Assembly (NCBI RefSeq): GCF_023952475.1 | Contig: NZ_JALHRX010000008.1 | Location: 186,001-250,000 of the forward strand | DNA length: 64,000 nt | DNA from: Cupriavidus sp. WGlv3 | Lineage (GTDB): Bacteria; Pseudomonadota; Gammaproteobacteria; Burkholderiales; Burkholderiaceae | Reading direction: 5' to 3' | Part shown: one piece after another, positions 9,310-17,475 of the stretch | Position numbering within the stretch: the first letter of the stretch is position 1 | Layout of the letters: each line of letters begins with the position of its first letter | The notes under the pieces: generated by a model | Seen by the model: the letters and a program-made list of their open reading frames with translations, nothing else | Database searches by the model: none | What the model was told of the DNA's origin: nothing | Program-made: the position numbers and the translations under genes

Positions 9310-9380
9310 CGTCATTCCCGCGCAGGCGGGAATCCAGCGTCTTTCAAAGCCACTGGGTTCCCGCCTGCGCGGGAACGACG
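9310..9380. repeat. intergenic inverted repeat of the GTCATTCCCGCG type
   Basis: Left arm 9310-9332 (starting CGTCATTCCCGCGCAGG) and right arm 9358-9380 (ending GGGAACGACG) are 23-bp inverted copies with one mismatch and a 25-base loop. Each arm is itself partly palindromic. This is a repeat class commonly scattered in proteobacterial intergenic regions. It lies inside a longer open frame (from 9293), which is why the next gene must start downstream at 9488. Confidence 0.8.
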
Positions 9381-9487
9381 GGCGGACACGTCGACCTCGC
9401 GCTCGCTCTCCCTTCCAATTCTTGACGATCCCTGCAACCGACATCGGCGCAGGCGGGGCCTTCCTTTGCCTGCGCAAGGAGCATGCT

Positions 9488-10270
9488 GTGCAAACCTGGA
9501 TACGTTTTCGCCGCGCCGACGGCAGCATCGGCCATGGCCGCCTCGACGAGGCCGACCCCAACCGCGTGGTCGAATATGACCGCGACGGCTTCGACCATCC
9601 CGGCCCCACCGGCGCCGTGCATGACCGCGCCGCGCTGACCGTGGTCGCGCCGTGCGCGCCGGGCAAGGTGGTGGCGCTGTGGAACAACTTCCACGCGCTC
9701 GCGCGCAAGCTGGAAAAGCCGGTGCCGACGCACCCGCTGTTCCTGATCAAGCCGGCGACATCGCTGGCCGGTCCCAACGACGCGGTGCAGCGCCCCAAGA
9801 GCTACGACGGCAAGATCGTCTACGAGGGCGAGCTGGGCATCGTCATCGGCAAGAAGGCGCGCAACGTGACGGTGGCGGAGGCCGGCGCCCACATCTTCGG
9901 CTACACCATCGTCAACGACGTGACCGCGGCCGAGCTGATCACGGCCGATCCGAATTTCCCGCAATGGACCCGCGCCAAGGGCTTCGACACCTTCGGCTGC
10001 ATCGGCCCGGCCATCGTCACCGGCTTCCCCTGGAAGACCGCCAGCGTGGTCACGCGGCTGGATGGGGTGGAGCGGCAGAACTACCCGCTGTCGGACATGA
10101 TCTTCTCGCCCGAGGAACAGGTCAGCCGGATCTCGCAGGACCTGACGCTGATGCCGGGCGACGTGATTGCCGTGGGCACCTCGCTGGGCGTGGGTTCGAT
10201 GAAGGACGGCGCCGTGGTCGAGGTGTCGATCGCCGGCATCGGCTCGCTGGTCAACCACGTGCGCGGCTGA
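9488..10270 (+). CDS. fumarylacetoacetate hydrolase (FAH) family protein
   Basis: A 260-residue FAH-fold enzyme with the metal-site acidic residues in [15 protein letters not shown] and the NDVTAAE segment, and the family's [13 protein letters not shown] near the C terminus. Members hydrolyse or decarboxylate acylpyruvates, oxaloacetate-type 2-oxoacids or ring-cleavage products in the cytoplasm. The GTG at 9488 is chosen because AAGGAG lies 6 bases upstream and the longer frame runs through the palindromic repeat at 9310. It lies between an oxalate CoA-transferase and pntA, 37 bases before the pntA start, so it probably belongs to the oxalate operon. The substrate is unknown; an oxaloacetate- or oxalate-related C-C hydrolysis is possible. 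Confidence 0.8.
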   Translation: MQTWIRFRRADGSIGHGRLDEADPNRVVEYDRDGFDHPGPTGAVHDRAALTVVAPCAPGKVVALWNNFHALARKLEKPVPTHPLFLIKPATSLAGPNDAVQRPKSYDGKIVYEGELGIVIGKKARNVTVAEAGAHIFGYTIVNDVTAAELITADPNFPQWTRAKGFDTFGCIGPAIVTGFPWKTASVVTRLDGVERQNYPLSDMIFSPEEQVSRISQDLTLMPGDVIAVGTSLGVGSMKDGAVVEVSIAGIGSLVNHVRG

Positions 10271-10307
10271 GCCGGCGCCAGATCCCTTTCCTGAAACGGT
10301 GAATGCC

Positions 10308-11867
10308 ATGCCAATGACGATCGGTGTGCCGCGCGAGGTCCACCCGGGCGAGCGGCGCGTTGCCGCCACCCCGGACTCGGTCAAGGAACTGCTCAAGCTC
10401 GGTTACCAGGTAGTGGTGGAGACCGGTGCCGGCCTGGAAGCGTCGTTCTCGGACGACGACTATCGCGCCGCCGGCGCGGCCATTGTCGATGCGGCCAGCC
10501 TGTGGGCCTCGGTCGACGTGGTGGTCAAGGTGCGCCCGCCGCAGGTCCACCCCAGCCTGGGGGTGGAAGAAGCGGCGCTGCTGAAGAAGCATGCCACGCT
10601 GATCGGCTTTGTCTGGCCGGCGCAGCAGATGCCGATGCTGGAGCGCCTGGCGCAGCGCGGCGCCACGGTGCTGGCGATGGACTGCGTGCCGCGCATCTCG
10701 CGCGCGCAGAAGCTGGATGCGCTCAGCTCGATGGCCAACATGGCCGGCTACCGCGCGGTGATCGAGGCCGCGCATGCCTTCGGCCGTCCCTTTGCCGGGC
10801 AGATCACCGCCGCGGGCAAGATCCCGCCGGCGCGCGTGCTGGTGATCGGCGCCGGCGTGGCGGGGCTGGCGGCGATCGGCGCGGCCCGCAGCCTGGGCGC
10901 GGTGGTGCGCGCCTTCGATACGCGGCCAGTGGTGCGCCAGCAGATCGAGAGCCTGGGCGCGGAATTCCTCACGGTCGAGATCGAAGAGGACGGCAGCGGC
11001 AGCGGCGGCTACGCCAAGGAGATGAGCCCGGCCTTTATCGAAGCGGAGATGCGGCTCTTTGCCGAGCAGGCGCGCGAGGTCGACATCATCATTACCACCG
11101 CGCTGATCCCGGGCAAGCCGGCGCCCAAGCTGCTGGAAGCCGGCACCGTCGCGCTGATGCGCGCCGGCAGCGTGGTGGTGGACCTGGCCGCCGAGCAGGG
11201 CGGCAACTGCGTGCTGACCGTGCCGGGTGAAAGCGTGCGCCGCGAGGGCGTCACCATCATCGGCTACACCGACCTGCCCAGCCGCATGGCGGCGCAGGCG
11301 AGCCAGCTCTATGGCACCAATGTCCGCCACCTGCTGAGCGAACTGACGCCGGGCAAGGACGGCCAGCTGGTGGTGAACATGGACGACGAGATGATCCGCG
11401 GCGCGACGGTGCTGCACCAGGGCGCGGTGACCTGGCCGCCACCGCCGCTGACCGTGGCGGTGCCGCAGCAGCAGGCCCCTGCGGAAGTTCCGGTGCCGGC
11501 CGAAACCGCGCCGCCGCGCAGCCGCACCGGCACGACGCTGATGGCACTGGCACTGGCGGCCGCTGCGCTGCTGGGGCTGGGGGCGGTGGCGCCACCAGCC
11601 TTCATGGCGCATTTCACGGTGTTCGTGCTGGCGATCTTCGTCGGCTACCAGGTGGTGTGGAACGTCACCGCGGCGCTGCACACGCCGCTGATGAGCGTGA
11701 CCAATGCCATCAGCGGGATCATCGTGGTTGGGGCGCTGGTGCAGCTGGGCAAGCCGTCGCTGCTGACGGCGGTGATCGCGGGCTGCGCGGTGCTGGTGGC
11801 CACCATCAATATCGCCGGGGGCTTCCTGGTGACGCAGCGCATGCTGAAGATGTTCCAGCGCGACTAA
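10308..11867 (+). CDS. pntA: NAD(P) transhydrogenase alpha subunit (full length)
   Basis: About 519 residues. The N-terminal NAD(H)-binding domain I begins [19 protein letters not shown] and has [19 protein letters not shown] as its dinucleotide fold (about residues 178-196), with the RQ(X)E-type cleft downstream. A Pro/Ala linker then leads to four C-terminal membrane helices (about 404-519). PntA and PntB form the proton-pumping transhydrogenase that makes NADPH from NADH. In many alphaproteobacteria and Burkholderiales alpha is split in two; here it is one polypeptide. ATG 10308 is chosen over the overlapping GTG 10299 and ATG 10314; none has a strong ribosome site. pntB starts 17 bases later. 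Confidence 0.93.
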   Translation: MPMTIGVPREVHPGERRVAATPDSVKELLKLGYQVVVETGAGLEASFSDDDYRAAGAAIVDAASLWASVDVVVKVRPPQVHPSLGVEEAALLKKHATLIGFVWPAQQMPMLERLAQRGATVLAMDCVPRISRAQKLDALSSMANMAGYRAVIEAAHAFGRPFAGQITAAGKIPPARVLVIGAGVAGLAAIGAARSLGAVVRAFDTRPVVRQQIESLGAEFLTVEIEEDGSGSGGYAKEMSPAFIEAEMRLFAEQAREVDIIITTALIPGKPAPKLLEAGTVALMRAGSVVVDLAAEQGGNCVLTVPGESVRREGVTIIGYTDLPSRMAAQASQLYGTNVRHLLSELTPGKDGQLVVNMDDEMIRGATVLHQGAVTWPPPPLTVAVPQQQAPAEVPVPAETAPPRSRTGTTLMALALAAAALLGLGAVAPPAFMAHFTVFVLAIFVGYQVVWNVTAALHTPLMSVTNAISGIIVVGALVQLGKPSLLTAVIAGCAVLVATINIAGGFLVTQRMLKMFQRD

Positions 11868-11883
11868 GGCCAGGGAGAGAACC

Positions 11884-13281
11884 ATGCCATCCGGAATCAG
11901 CAATATCGCTTACCTCGCCGCCAGCGCGCTGTTCATCCTCAGCCTGAGCGGACTGAGCCATCCCGCCACCGCGCGGCGCGGCAACATGCTTGGCATCGCC
12001 GGCATGGTGATCGCGGTCATGACCACGGTGCTGGCGGGCAGTCCCGACGGCATCGCCATCATCATCGTGGCGATGGTGGTGGGGGGCATTGCCGGGGCCA
12101 TGCTGGCCAAGCGCGTCGAGATGACGCAGATGCCGCAGCTGGTGGCGGTGCTGCACAGCTTCGTCGGCCTGGCCGCGGTGCTGGTCGGCTATGCCAGCTA
12201 CCTGGAGCCGACCACGCTCGGCGGCGTCGAGAAGGCGATCCACGAAGTCGAGACCTACCTCGGCATCCTGATCGGCGCGGTCACCTTCACCGGGTCGATC
12301 ATCGCCTTCCTCAAGCTGCAGGGCACCATGGGCGGCAAGCCGCTGCTGCTGCCGGGGCGCCACGTGCTCAACGCCGGCGCGCTGGTGGTGTGCGTGTGGC
12401 TGGGCTATGCCTTCCTGAGCGCACCGGACCCGCAGCAGGGGCTGGTGCCGCTGGCGGCAATGACGGTGATCGCGCTGCTGGTCGGCGCGCACCTGGTGCT
12501 GGCCATCGGCGGCGCCGACATGCCGGTGGTGGTGTCGATGCTGAACAGCTACTCGGGCTGGGCGGCGGCGGCGACCGGCTTCATGCTCGGCAACGACCTG
12601 CTCATCATCACCGGCGCGCTGGTGGGATCGAGCGGCGCCATCCTCAGCTACATCATGTGCAAGGCCATGAACCGCAAGTTCCTGTCGGTGATCCTCGGGG
12701 GATTCGGCGCGGTGCAGGCGCAGGGCGCGGCGACCGAGCAGGGCGAGGTGCTGCCGGTGTCGAGCGAGGAAGTCAGCAGCCTGCTGAAGGACGCCAACGA
12801 GGTCATCATCGTGCCGGGTTACGGCATGGCGGTGGCGCAGGCGCAGGGCACCATCAGCGAGATTGCGCGGCGCCTGCGGGCGCAGGGCGTCAACGTACGC
12901 TTCGGCATCCACCCGGTGGCCGGCCGCCTGCCGGGGCACATGAACGTGCTGCTGGCCGAGGCGCGGGTGCCGTACGACATCGTGCTGGAAATGGAAGAGA
13001 TCAACGACGACTTCGAGAAGGCCGACGTGGTGCTGGTGGTCGGCGCCAACGACATCGTCAACCCCGGTGCGCTGGAGGACCCCGCCAGCCCGATTGCCGG
13101 CATGCCGGTGCTGGAGGTGTGGAAGGCCAAGACCGTGGTGGTGTCCAAGCGCAGCATGGCGGCGGGCTACGCGGGTGTCGACAACCCGCTGTTCTACAAG
13201 GACAACACGCGCATGTGGTTTGGCGATGCCAAGGGCAGCGTCGATGCATTGCTGCGGCAGCTGGAGGAGGTACCCGCGTGA
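11884..13281 (+). CDS. pntB: NAD(P) transhydrogenase beta subunit
   Basis: A 465-residue PntB with about eight or nine membrane helices in the first 260 residues, followed by the cytoplasmic NADP(H)-binding domain III. That domain has [15 protein letters not shown] and [22 protein letters not shown], then [13 protein letters not shown] and the [17 protein letters not shown] loop, all hallmark motifs. It pairs with the alpha subunit just upstream (17 bases apart) in what appears to be the CoA-transferase/FAH/pntAB operon. In this setting it would turn NADH from formate oxidation into NADPH for assimilation during growth on oxalate (inference). Confidence 0.95.
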   Translation: MPSGISNIAYLAASALFILSLSGLSHPATARRGNMLGIAGMVIAVMTTVLAGSPDGIAIIIVAMVVGGIAGAMLAKRVEMTQMPQLVAVLHSFVGLAAVLVGYASYLEPTTLGGVEKAIHEVETYLGILIGAVTFTGSIIAFLKLQGTMGGKPLLLPGRHVLNAGALVVCVWLGYAFLSAPDPQQGLVPLAAMTVIALLVGAHLVLAIGGADMPVVVSMLNSYSGWAAAATGFMLGNDLLIITGALVGSSGAILSYIMCKAMNRKFLSVILGGFGAVQAQGAATEQGEVLPVSSEEVSSLLKDANEVIIVPGYGMAVAQAQGTISEIARRLRAQGVNVRFGIHPVAGRLPGHMNVLLAEARVPYDIVLEMEEINDDFEKADVVLVVGANDIVNPGALEDPASPIAGMPVLEVWKAKTVVVSKRSMAAGYAGVDNPLFYKDNTRMWFGDAKGSVDALLRQLEEVPA

Positions 13282-13313
13282 CGTGTCGGAGCCGCCGTCA
13301 GCAGCGTGGAACG

Positions 13314-13330
13314 TTGTATGTGATATATCT
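13314..13330. promoter_or_regulatory. oxalate-regulon operator E (distal, inverted)
   Basis: TTGTATGTGATATATCT carries the core as TGATATATCT (13321-13330) with the GTATGTG flank on the left. It is therefore inverted relative to operator F, 186 bases downstream, mirroring the C/D pair. It is 33 bases after the pntB stop. Confidence 0.6.
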
Positions 13331-13506
13331 GTGAGCTGAAAACGCCCCTTTAAGGCGACTTCAGGTCGAACGTCTGTATTGGTGCGAAATGCGAATAAAT
13401 GGCGTGGATTGAGGAATTGCGCTGATTTACCCGCAGATCCGGCCAGGTTTGCTGCAGTGCACTGACGAAAGTTGGCCACAGAGATGGAAAATAGCTTGCC
13501 GTTCTC

Positions 13507-13533
13507 TGATATATCACATACCGTATGTCATCA
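13507..13533. promoter_or_regulatory. oxalate-regulon operator F (promoter-proximal, oxc)
   Basis: The site begins TGATATATCACATACCGTAT and is identical to operator D over 27 bases. TTGCCG lies 11 bases before the core, as a -35 candidate. It precedes the leader ORF at 13616 and oxc at 13714. Confidence 0.8.
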
Positions 13534-13615
13534 AGACCGGTCGAACGAACCGGACCGACCGCAGCAGGGCACAGCGCCCGCGCACCACGAACACAAGTCC
13601 AAAAGGAGACCAAGC

Positions 13616-13666
13616 ATGTCGGAAGTCGTAGCGAAGCGGGCCCAAAGCACTCCCGCGGCAGCCTGA
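13616..13666 (+). CDS. possible 16-aa leader peptide upstream of oxc
   Basis: An ATG with a near-consensus AAAAGGAGA site 8 bases upstream opens a 16-codon frame (MSEVVAKRAQSTPAAA, stop TGA) between operator F and oxc. The oxc start at 13714 follows 47 bases later with its own GAAGGA site. Its first residues resemble the oxc N terminus (MSEV versus MAEV), so it could be a leader peptide, a translated cis element, or the remnant of a duplicated oxc start. No attenuator hairpin or run of regulatory codons is evident. The ribosome site is the only firm evidence that it is translated. Confidence 0.4.
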   Translation: MSEVVAKRAQSTPAAA

Positions 13667-13713
13667 GTCACAAAAATTCCCACCCCAGTCAATTTGCATA
13701 GAAGGAAGCAACC

Positions 13714-15453
13714 ATGGCAGAAGTCGGAAACGAGCTGCAGCGTCACGCCGCGGAAGAACATCAGGCACAAACCGATGGTTTTCATCTGGTCATCGACGCG
13801 CTGAAGCTGAATGGCATCGAAAACATCTACGGCCTGCCCGGCATCCCGGTCACCGATCTGGCCCGTCTGGCGCAGGCCAACGGCATGCGCGTCATCAGCT
13901 TCCGCCACGAGCAGAACGCCGGCAACGCCGCGGCGATTGCGGGCTTCCTGACGCAGAAGCCGGGCGTTTGCCTGACCGTCTCCGCGCCGGGCTTTCTGAA
14001 CGGGCTGACGGCGCTGGCACATGCCACCACCAACTGCTTCCCGATGATCCTGATCAGCGGCTCGAGCGAGCGCGAGATCGTCGACCTGCAGCAGGGTGAC
14101 TACGAAGAGATGGACCAGCTGGCCATCGCCCGTCCGCACGCCAAGGCTGCGTTCCGCGTGCTGCACGCGGAGGACATCGGCGTCGGTGTCGCGCGTGCCA
14201 TTCGCGCCGCCGTGTCGGGCCGCCCGGGCGGCGTGTACCTGGACCTGCCGGCCAAGCTGCTGGGCCAGTCGCTGGAAGCCGAAAAGGGCAAGAAGTCGCT
14301 GATCAAGGTGGTGGACCCAGCGCCGCGCCAGCTGCCCGCACCGGATTCGATCGACCGCGCCGTCGCGCTGCTGAAGACTGCCAAGCGCCCGCTGATCCTG
14401 ATCGGCAAGGGAGCCGCGTACGCGCGCGCCGAGGCAGACCTGCGCAAGCTGGTCGAAAAGACCGGCATCCCGTACCTGCCGATGTCGATGGCCAAGGGCC
14501 TGCTGCCCGATACGCATCCGCAGTCGGCCTCGGCGGCGCGCTCCTATGTGCTGGCCGAGGCCGACGTGGTGCTGCTGGTCGGCGCCCGCCTGAACTGGCT
14601 GCTGTCGCACGGCAAGGGCAAGACCTGGGGCAAGCCCAAGCAGTTCATCCAGGTCGACATCGCGCCGACCGAGATGGACAGCAACGTCGCCATCGCCGCG
14701 CCGGTGGTGGGCGACATCGGCTCATGCGTAACGGCGCTGCTCGACAAGATCGGCAATGACTTCGCCAAGCCGGGCGCCGACTGGCTGAACGCGGTGGCCG
14801 ACCGCAGGGACACCAACCTGGCGAAGATGGCCGAGACCCTGGCCAGGGCCAAGGAGGCCGCGCCGATGAACTTCCACGGCGCGCTGAGCGTGCTGAAGGA
14901 TGTGGTCAAGGCCAACCCCGGCATCTCGTTCGTCAACGAAGGCGCCAACACGCTGGACTACGCCCGTGCCGTGATCGACATGTACGAGCCGCGCAAGCGC
15001 CTGGACGTGGGCACCTGGGGCGTGATGGGCGTGGGCATGGGGTACGCGGTGGCCGCGGCGGTCGAGACCGGCAAGCCGGTGCTGGCGCTGTGCGGCGACA
15101 GTGCCTTCGGTTTCTCGGGCATGGAAGTCGAGACCATCTGCCGCTACAACCTGCCGGTCTGCATCGTCATCTTCAACAACAACGGCGTCTACAAGGGCAT
15201 CGACAAGAACCCCACCGGCGGCAGCGACCCGGCGGTCACGACCTTCGTCCCGGGTGCGCGCTACGACAAGATGATGGAAGCGTTCGGAGGCGTCGGCGCC
15301 AACGTCACCACGCCGGCGGAACTCGAGGCCGCGGTGAACGAAGCGCTGCGCTCGGGCAAGCCCACGCTGGTCAACGCCGTCATCGATCCGGCAGCCGGCA
15401 CCGAAAGCGGTCGCCTGACCAACCTGAATCCGCAAAGCTCGGCCAAGAAGTAA
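13714..15453 (+). CDS. oxc: oxalyl-CoA decarboxylase
   Basis: A 579-residue ThDP-dependent enzyme that decarboxylates oxalyl-CoA to formyl-CoA and CO2. The N-terminal pyrimidine-binding domain carries the catalytic glutamate E66 in [16 protein letters not shown] central domain follows, and the C-terminal domain holds the ThDP/Mg motif [19 protein letters not shown] (from about residue 462) ending in the NN pair ([10 protein letters not shown]). Length and the [21 protein letters not shown] terminus match Oxalobacter-type Oxc. It is followed 40 bases later by frc, the partner that regenerates oxalyl-CoA from formyl-CoA, and preceded by operators E and F. Confidence is high. Confidence 0.96.
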   Translation: MAEVGNELQRHAAEEHQAQTDGFHLVIDALKLNGIENIYGLPGIPVTDLARLAQANGMRVISFRHEQNAGNAAAIAGFLTQKPGVCLTVSAPGFLNGLTALAHATTNCFPMILISGSSEREIVDLQQGDYEEMDQLAIARPHAKAAFRVLHAEDIGVGVARAIRAAVSGRPGGVYLDLPAKLLGQSLEAEKGKKSLIKVVDPAPRQLPAPDSIDRAVALLKTAKRPLILIGKGAAYARAEADLRKLVEKTGIPYLPMSMAKGLLPDTHPQSASAARSYVLAEADVVLLVGARLNWLLSHGKGKTWGKPKQFIQVDIAPTEMDSNVAIAAPVVGDIGSCVTALLDKIGNDFAKPGADWLNAVADRRDTNLAKMAETLARAKEAAPMNFHGALSVLKDVVKANPGISFVNEGANTLDYARAVIDMYEPRKRLDVGTWGVMGVGMGYAVAAAVETGKPVLALCGDSAFGFSGMEVETICRYNLPVCIVIFNNNGVYKGIDKNPTGGSDPAVTTFVPGARYDKMMEAFGGVGANVTTPAELEAAVNEALRSGKPTLVNAVIDPAAGTESGRLTNLNPQSSAKK

Positions 15454-15493
15454 TCCACCCGAATTTCACCCCCTAATCCAATAGGAGACGAAC

Positions 15494-16744
15494 GTGAACC
15501 TCCCACTCAACGGCATCAAGATCATCGACTTCACGCACGTCCAGGCGGGTCCCGCCTGCACGCAGCTGCTGGCATGGTTCGGCGCCGACGTGATCAAGGT
15601 CGAGCGCCCGGGTTCCGGCGACGTGACGCGCACGCAGTTGCGCGACATCCCGGATGTCGACGCGCTGTACTTCACCATGCTCAACTCCAACAAGCGCAGC
15701 CTGACGCTGGATACGAAGAAGCCGGACGGAAAGAAGATCCTGGAGCAGCTGATCCGCGAGTCCGACGTGCTGGTCGAGAACTTCGGCCCGGGCGCGCTGG
15801 ACCGCATGGGCTTCTCGTGGGAGCGCATCAACGAGCTGAACCCGAAGATGATCGTGGCTTCGGTCAAGGGCTTCAGCGATGGCCACCACTACGAAGACCT
15901 GAAGGTCTATGAAAACGTGGCGCAGTGCGCCGGCGGCGCGGCCTCGACCACCGGCTTCTGGGACGGCCCGCCCACGGTCTCCGCCGCGGCGCTGGGCGAT
16001 TCCAACACCGGCATGCACCTGGCCATCGGCATCCTGACCGCGCTGATCGGCCGCGACAAGACCGGCAAGGGCCAGAAGGTGGCGGTGTCGATGCAGGACG
16101 CGGTGCTGAACCTGTGCCGCGTCAAGCTGCGCGACCAGCAGCGCCTGGACCGCCTGGGCTACCTGGAAGAGTACCCGCAGTACCCGCATGGCAGCTTCAG
16201 CGACGTGGTGCCGCGCGGCGGCAACGCGGGCGGCGGCGGTCAGCCGGGCTGGGTGCTGAAGTGCAAGGGCTGGGAGACCGATCCCAACGCCTATATCTAC
16301 TTCACCATCCAGGGCCATGCCTGGGAGCCGATCTGCAAGGCGCTGGGCAAGCCGGAATGGATAGCCGATCCCAACTACGCCACCCCCAAGGCGCGCCAGC
16401 CGCATATTTTCGATATCTTCAACACCATCGAGGAATGGCTGGCGGACAAGACCAAGTACGAGGCGGTCGACATCCTGCGCAAGTTCGACATCCCCTGCTC
16501 GCCGGTGCTGTCGATGAAGGAGATCGCCGCCGATCCGTCGCTGCGTGCCAGCGGCAGCATCACCGAGGTGCCGCACAAGGAGCGCGGCAGCTACCTGACG
16601 GTGGGCAGCCCGATCAAGTTCTCCGACCTGAAGCCGGAGATCACGGGTTCGCCGCTGCTGGGCGAGCATAGCGAAGAGGTGCTGGCCGGCCTGGGCTACG
16701 GTGCGGAAGACATCAAGCGCCTGCGCGAGTCCCAGGTGATCTGA
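15494..16744 (+). CDS. frc: formyl-CoA:oxalate CoA-transferase
   Basis: A 416-residue class III CoA-transferase that moves CoA from formyl-CoA to oxalate in the cytoplasm, giving oxalyl-CoA and formate. The catalytic aspartate is exactly D169 ([10 protein letters not shown]), as in Oxalobacter Frc, and the glycine loop is the classical GGGGQP at about residues 246-251. It lies 40 bases downstream of oxc, with AGGAGA before ATG 15494, so the two form one operon that ends at a strong terminator 30 bases after the stop. It is closely related to the paralogue at 8045. The standard glycine loop and the pairing with oxc make this copy the better candidate for the true Frc. Confidence 0.95.
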   Translation: MNLPLNGIKIIDFTHVQAGPACTQLLAWFGADVIKVERPGSGDVTRTQLRDIPDVDALYFTMLNSNKRSLTLDTKKPDGKKILEQLIRESDVLVENFGPGALDRMGFSWERINELNPKMIVASVKGFSDGHHYEDLKVYENVAQCAGGAASTTGFWDGPPTVSAAALGDSNTGMHLAIGILTALIGRDKTGKGQKVAVSMQDAVLNLCRVKLRDQQRLDRLGYLEEYPQYPHGSFSDVVPRGGNAGGGGQPGWVLKCKGWETDPNAYIYFTIQGHAWEPICKALGKPEWIADPNYATPKARQPHIFDIFNTIEEWLADKTKYEAVDILRKFDIPCSPVLSMKEIAADPSLRASGSITEVPHKERGSYLTVGSPIKFSDLKPEITGSPLLGEHSEEVLAGLGYGAEDIKRLRESQVI

Positions 16745-16774
16745 CGCCGACCGCCGGCACCTGTGCCGACGCCG

Positions 16775-16812
16775 ACGCCGGGGCCGCGCGCACAGCGGGC
16801 TCCGGCGTTTTT
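16775..16812 (+). terminator. rho-independent terminator after oxc-frc
   Basis: ACGCCGGGGCC (16775-16785) pairs with GGCTCCGGCGT (16798-16808) with one mismatch, and a run of T follows (GTTTTTGC). It closes the oxc-frc operon. Confidence 0.85.
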
Positions 16813-16900
16813 GCTTGTGGCGCCGCGATGTGGCACGCTACCTTGATGGCACCGGCGCGCCCCAGCCGCTGCCGTTTGTAGATGACGAGAGGGAATCCCC

Positions 16901-17338
16901 ATGACAGAGCAGATCGACTACGCGCAACTGGTGTCCGCCATCGGCGACGCCATCATCATCTCCGACGCCAAGGGCGCCATCACGCTGTGGAATCCGGCGG
17001 CCGAGCGCATGTTCGGCTTCACCCAGGCCGAGGCCATGGGCCAGTCGCTGGACCTGATCATCCCCGAGCGGCTGCGTGGGCGGCACTGGGAGGGGTACGA
17101 CAAGACCATGGCGACCGGCATCACCCGCTACGGCCATGACCTGCTCAAGGTGCCGGCGGTGGACAAGGACGGCAAGGCGATGTCGATCGCCTTCACCGTG
17201 GCGCTGCTCAAGGACGCCGCCGGCGCCATCACCGGCATCGTCGCCGTGATCCGCGACGAGACCGTGCGCTTCCAGGAAGAGCGGGCGCTGAAGAAGCGGC
17301 TGGTCGAGCTGGAGAACCAGGTCAAGGAACAGGCCTGA
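16901..17338 (+). CDS. stand-alone PAS-domain sensor protein (145 aa)
   Basis: A single PAS domain occupies about residues 8-125 (SAIGDAIIISDAKGAITLWN, then ERMFGFTQAEAMGQSL), with a short C-terminal coiled-coil (RALKKRLVELENQVKEQA). No kinase, cyclase or DNA-binding domain follows. The segment GRHWEGYDKTM places a histidine where FixL-type PAS domains hold their heme ligand, so heme or gas sensing is possible but unproven. Proteins of this size usually dimerise and hand the signal to a separate partner. The gene lies between the oxc-frc terminator and the acyl-CoA ligase and looks monocistronic. ATG 16901 is preceded by GAGAGGGAA. Confidence 0.8.
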   Translation: MTEQIDYAQLVSAIGDAIIISDAKGAITLWNPAAERMFGFTQAEAMGQSLDLIIPERLRGRHWEGYDKTMATGITRYGHDLLKVPAVDKDGKAMSIAFTVALLKDAAGAITGIVAVIRDETVRFQEERALKKRLVELENQVKEQA

Positions 17339-17396
17339 GGCCCCCGCTGCCTGAGTGACCCCTGCACACCGCTTCAGCCTGCATTAACCCGGCCTT

Positions 17397-17441
17397 CTCG
17401 GTACCAAAAGCGTTGACGTGGTACCGAGCGGCCCCTACATT
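17397..17441 (+). promoter_or_regulatory. promoter with flanking inverted repeat (probable TetR operator)
   Basis: CTCGGTACCA (17397-17406) and TGGTACCGAG (17419-17428) form a perfect 10-bp inverted repeat around TTGACG (17413-17418). TACATT at 17436-17441 is a -10 at exactly 17 bases from this -35. The dyad therefore brackets the promoter of the acyl-CoA ligase gene. The TetR gene at 19020 is the obvious candidate ligand. Confidence 0.75.
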
Positions 17442-17475
17442 GGGAGCCTGACCACAACAATTCCAGGGAGACAAC

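Larger units (their letters stand above)
13282..13713. other. 432-bp interval before oxc: two operators and a leader ORF
   Basis: It contains an inverted distal operator (13314-13330), a promoter-proximal operator (13507-13533) and a 16-codon ORF with its own strong ribosome site (13616-13666). The sequence between the operators is AT-richer than the genes around it. No other gene is seen. Confidence 0.7.

Noticed and set aside
9293..9487. An N-terminal extension of the FAH-family protein (65 codons).
   Set aside because: It is made largely of the GTCATTCCCGCG palindromic repeat translated (VIPAQAGIQ-type sequence); GTG 9488 has a good ribosome site and starts the family sequence.
10251..11903. 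A 550-residue leftward open frame opposite pntA.
   Set aside because: It is antisense to an unmistakable pntA and rich in His, Arg, Gln and Ala, the usual shadow of high-GC coding DNA; no ribosome site or family motif.
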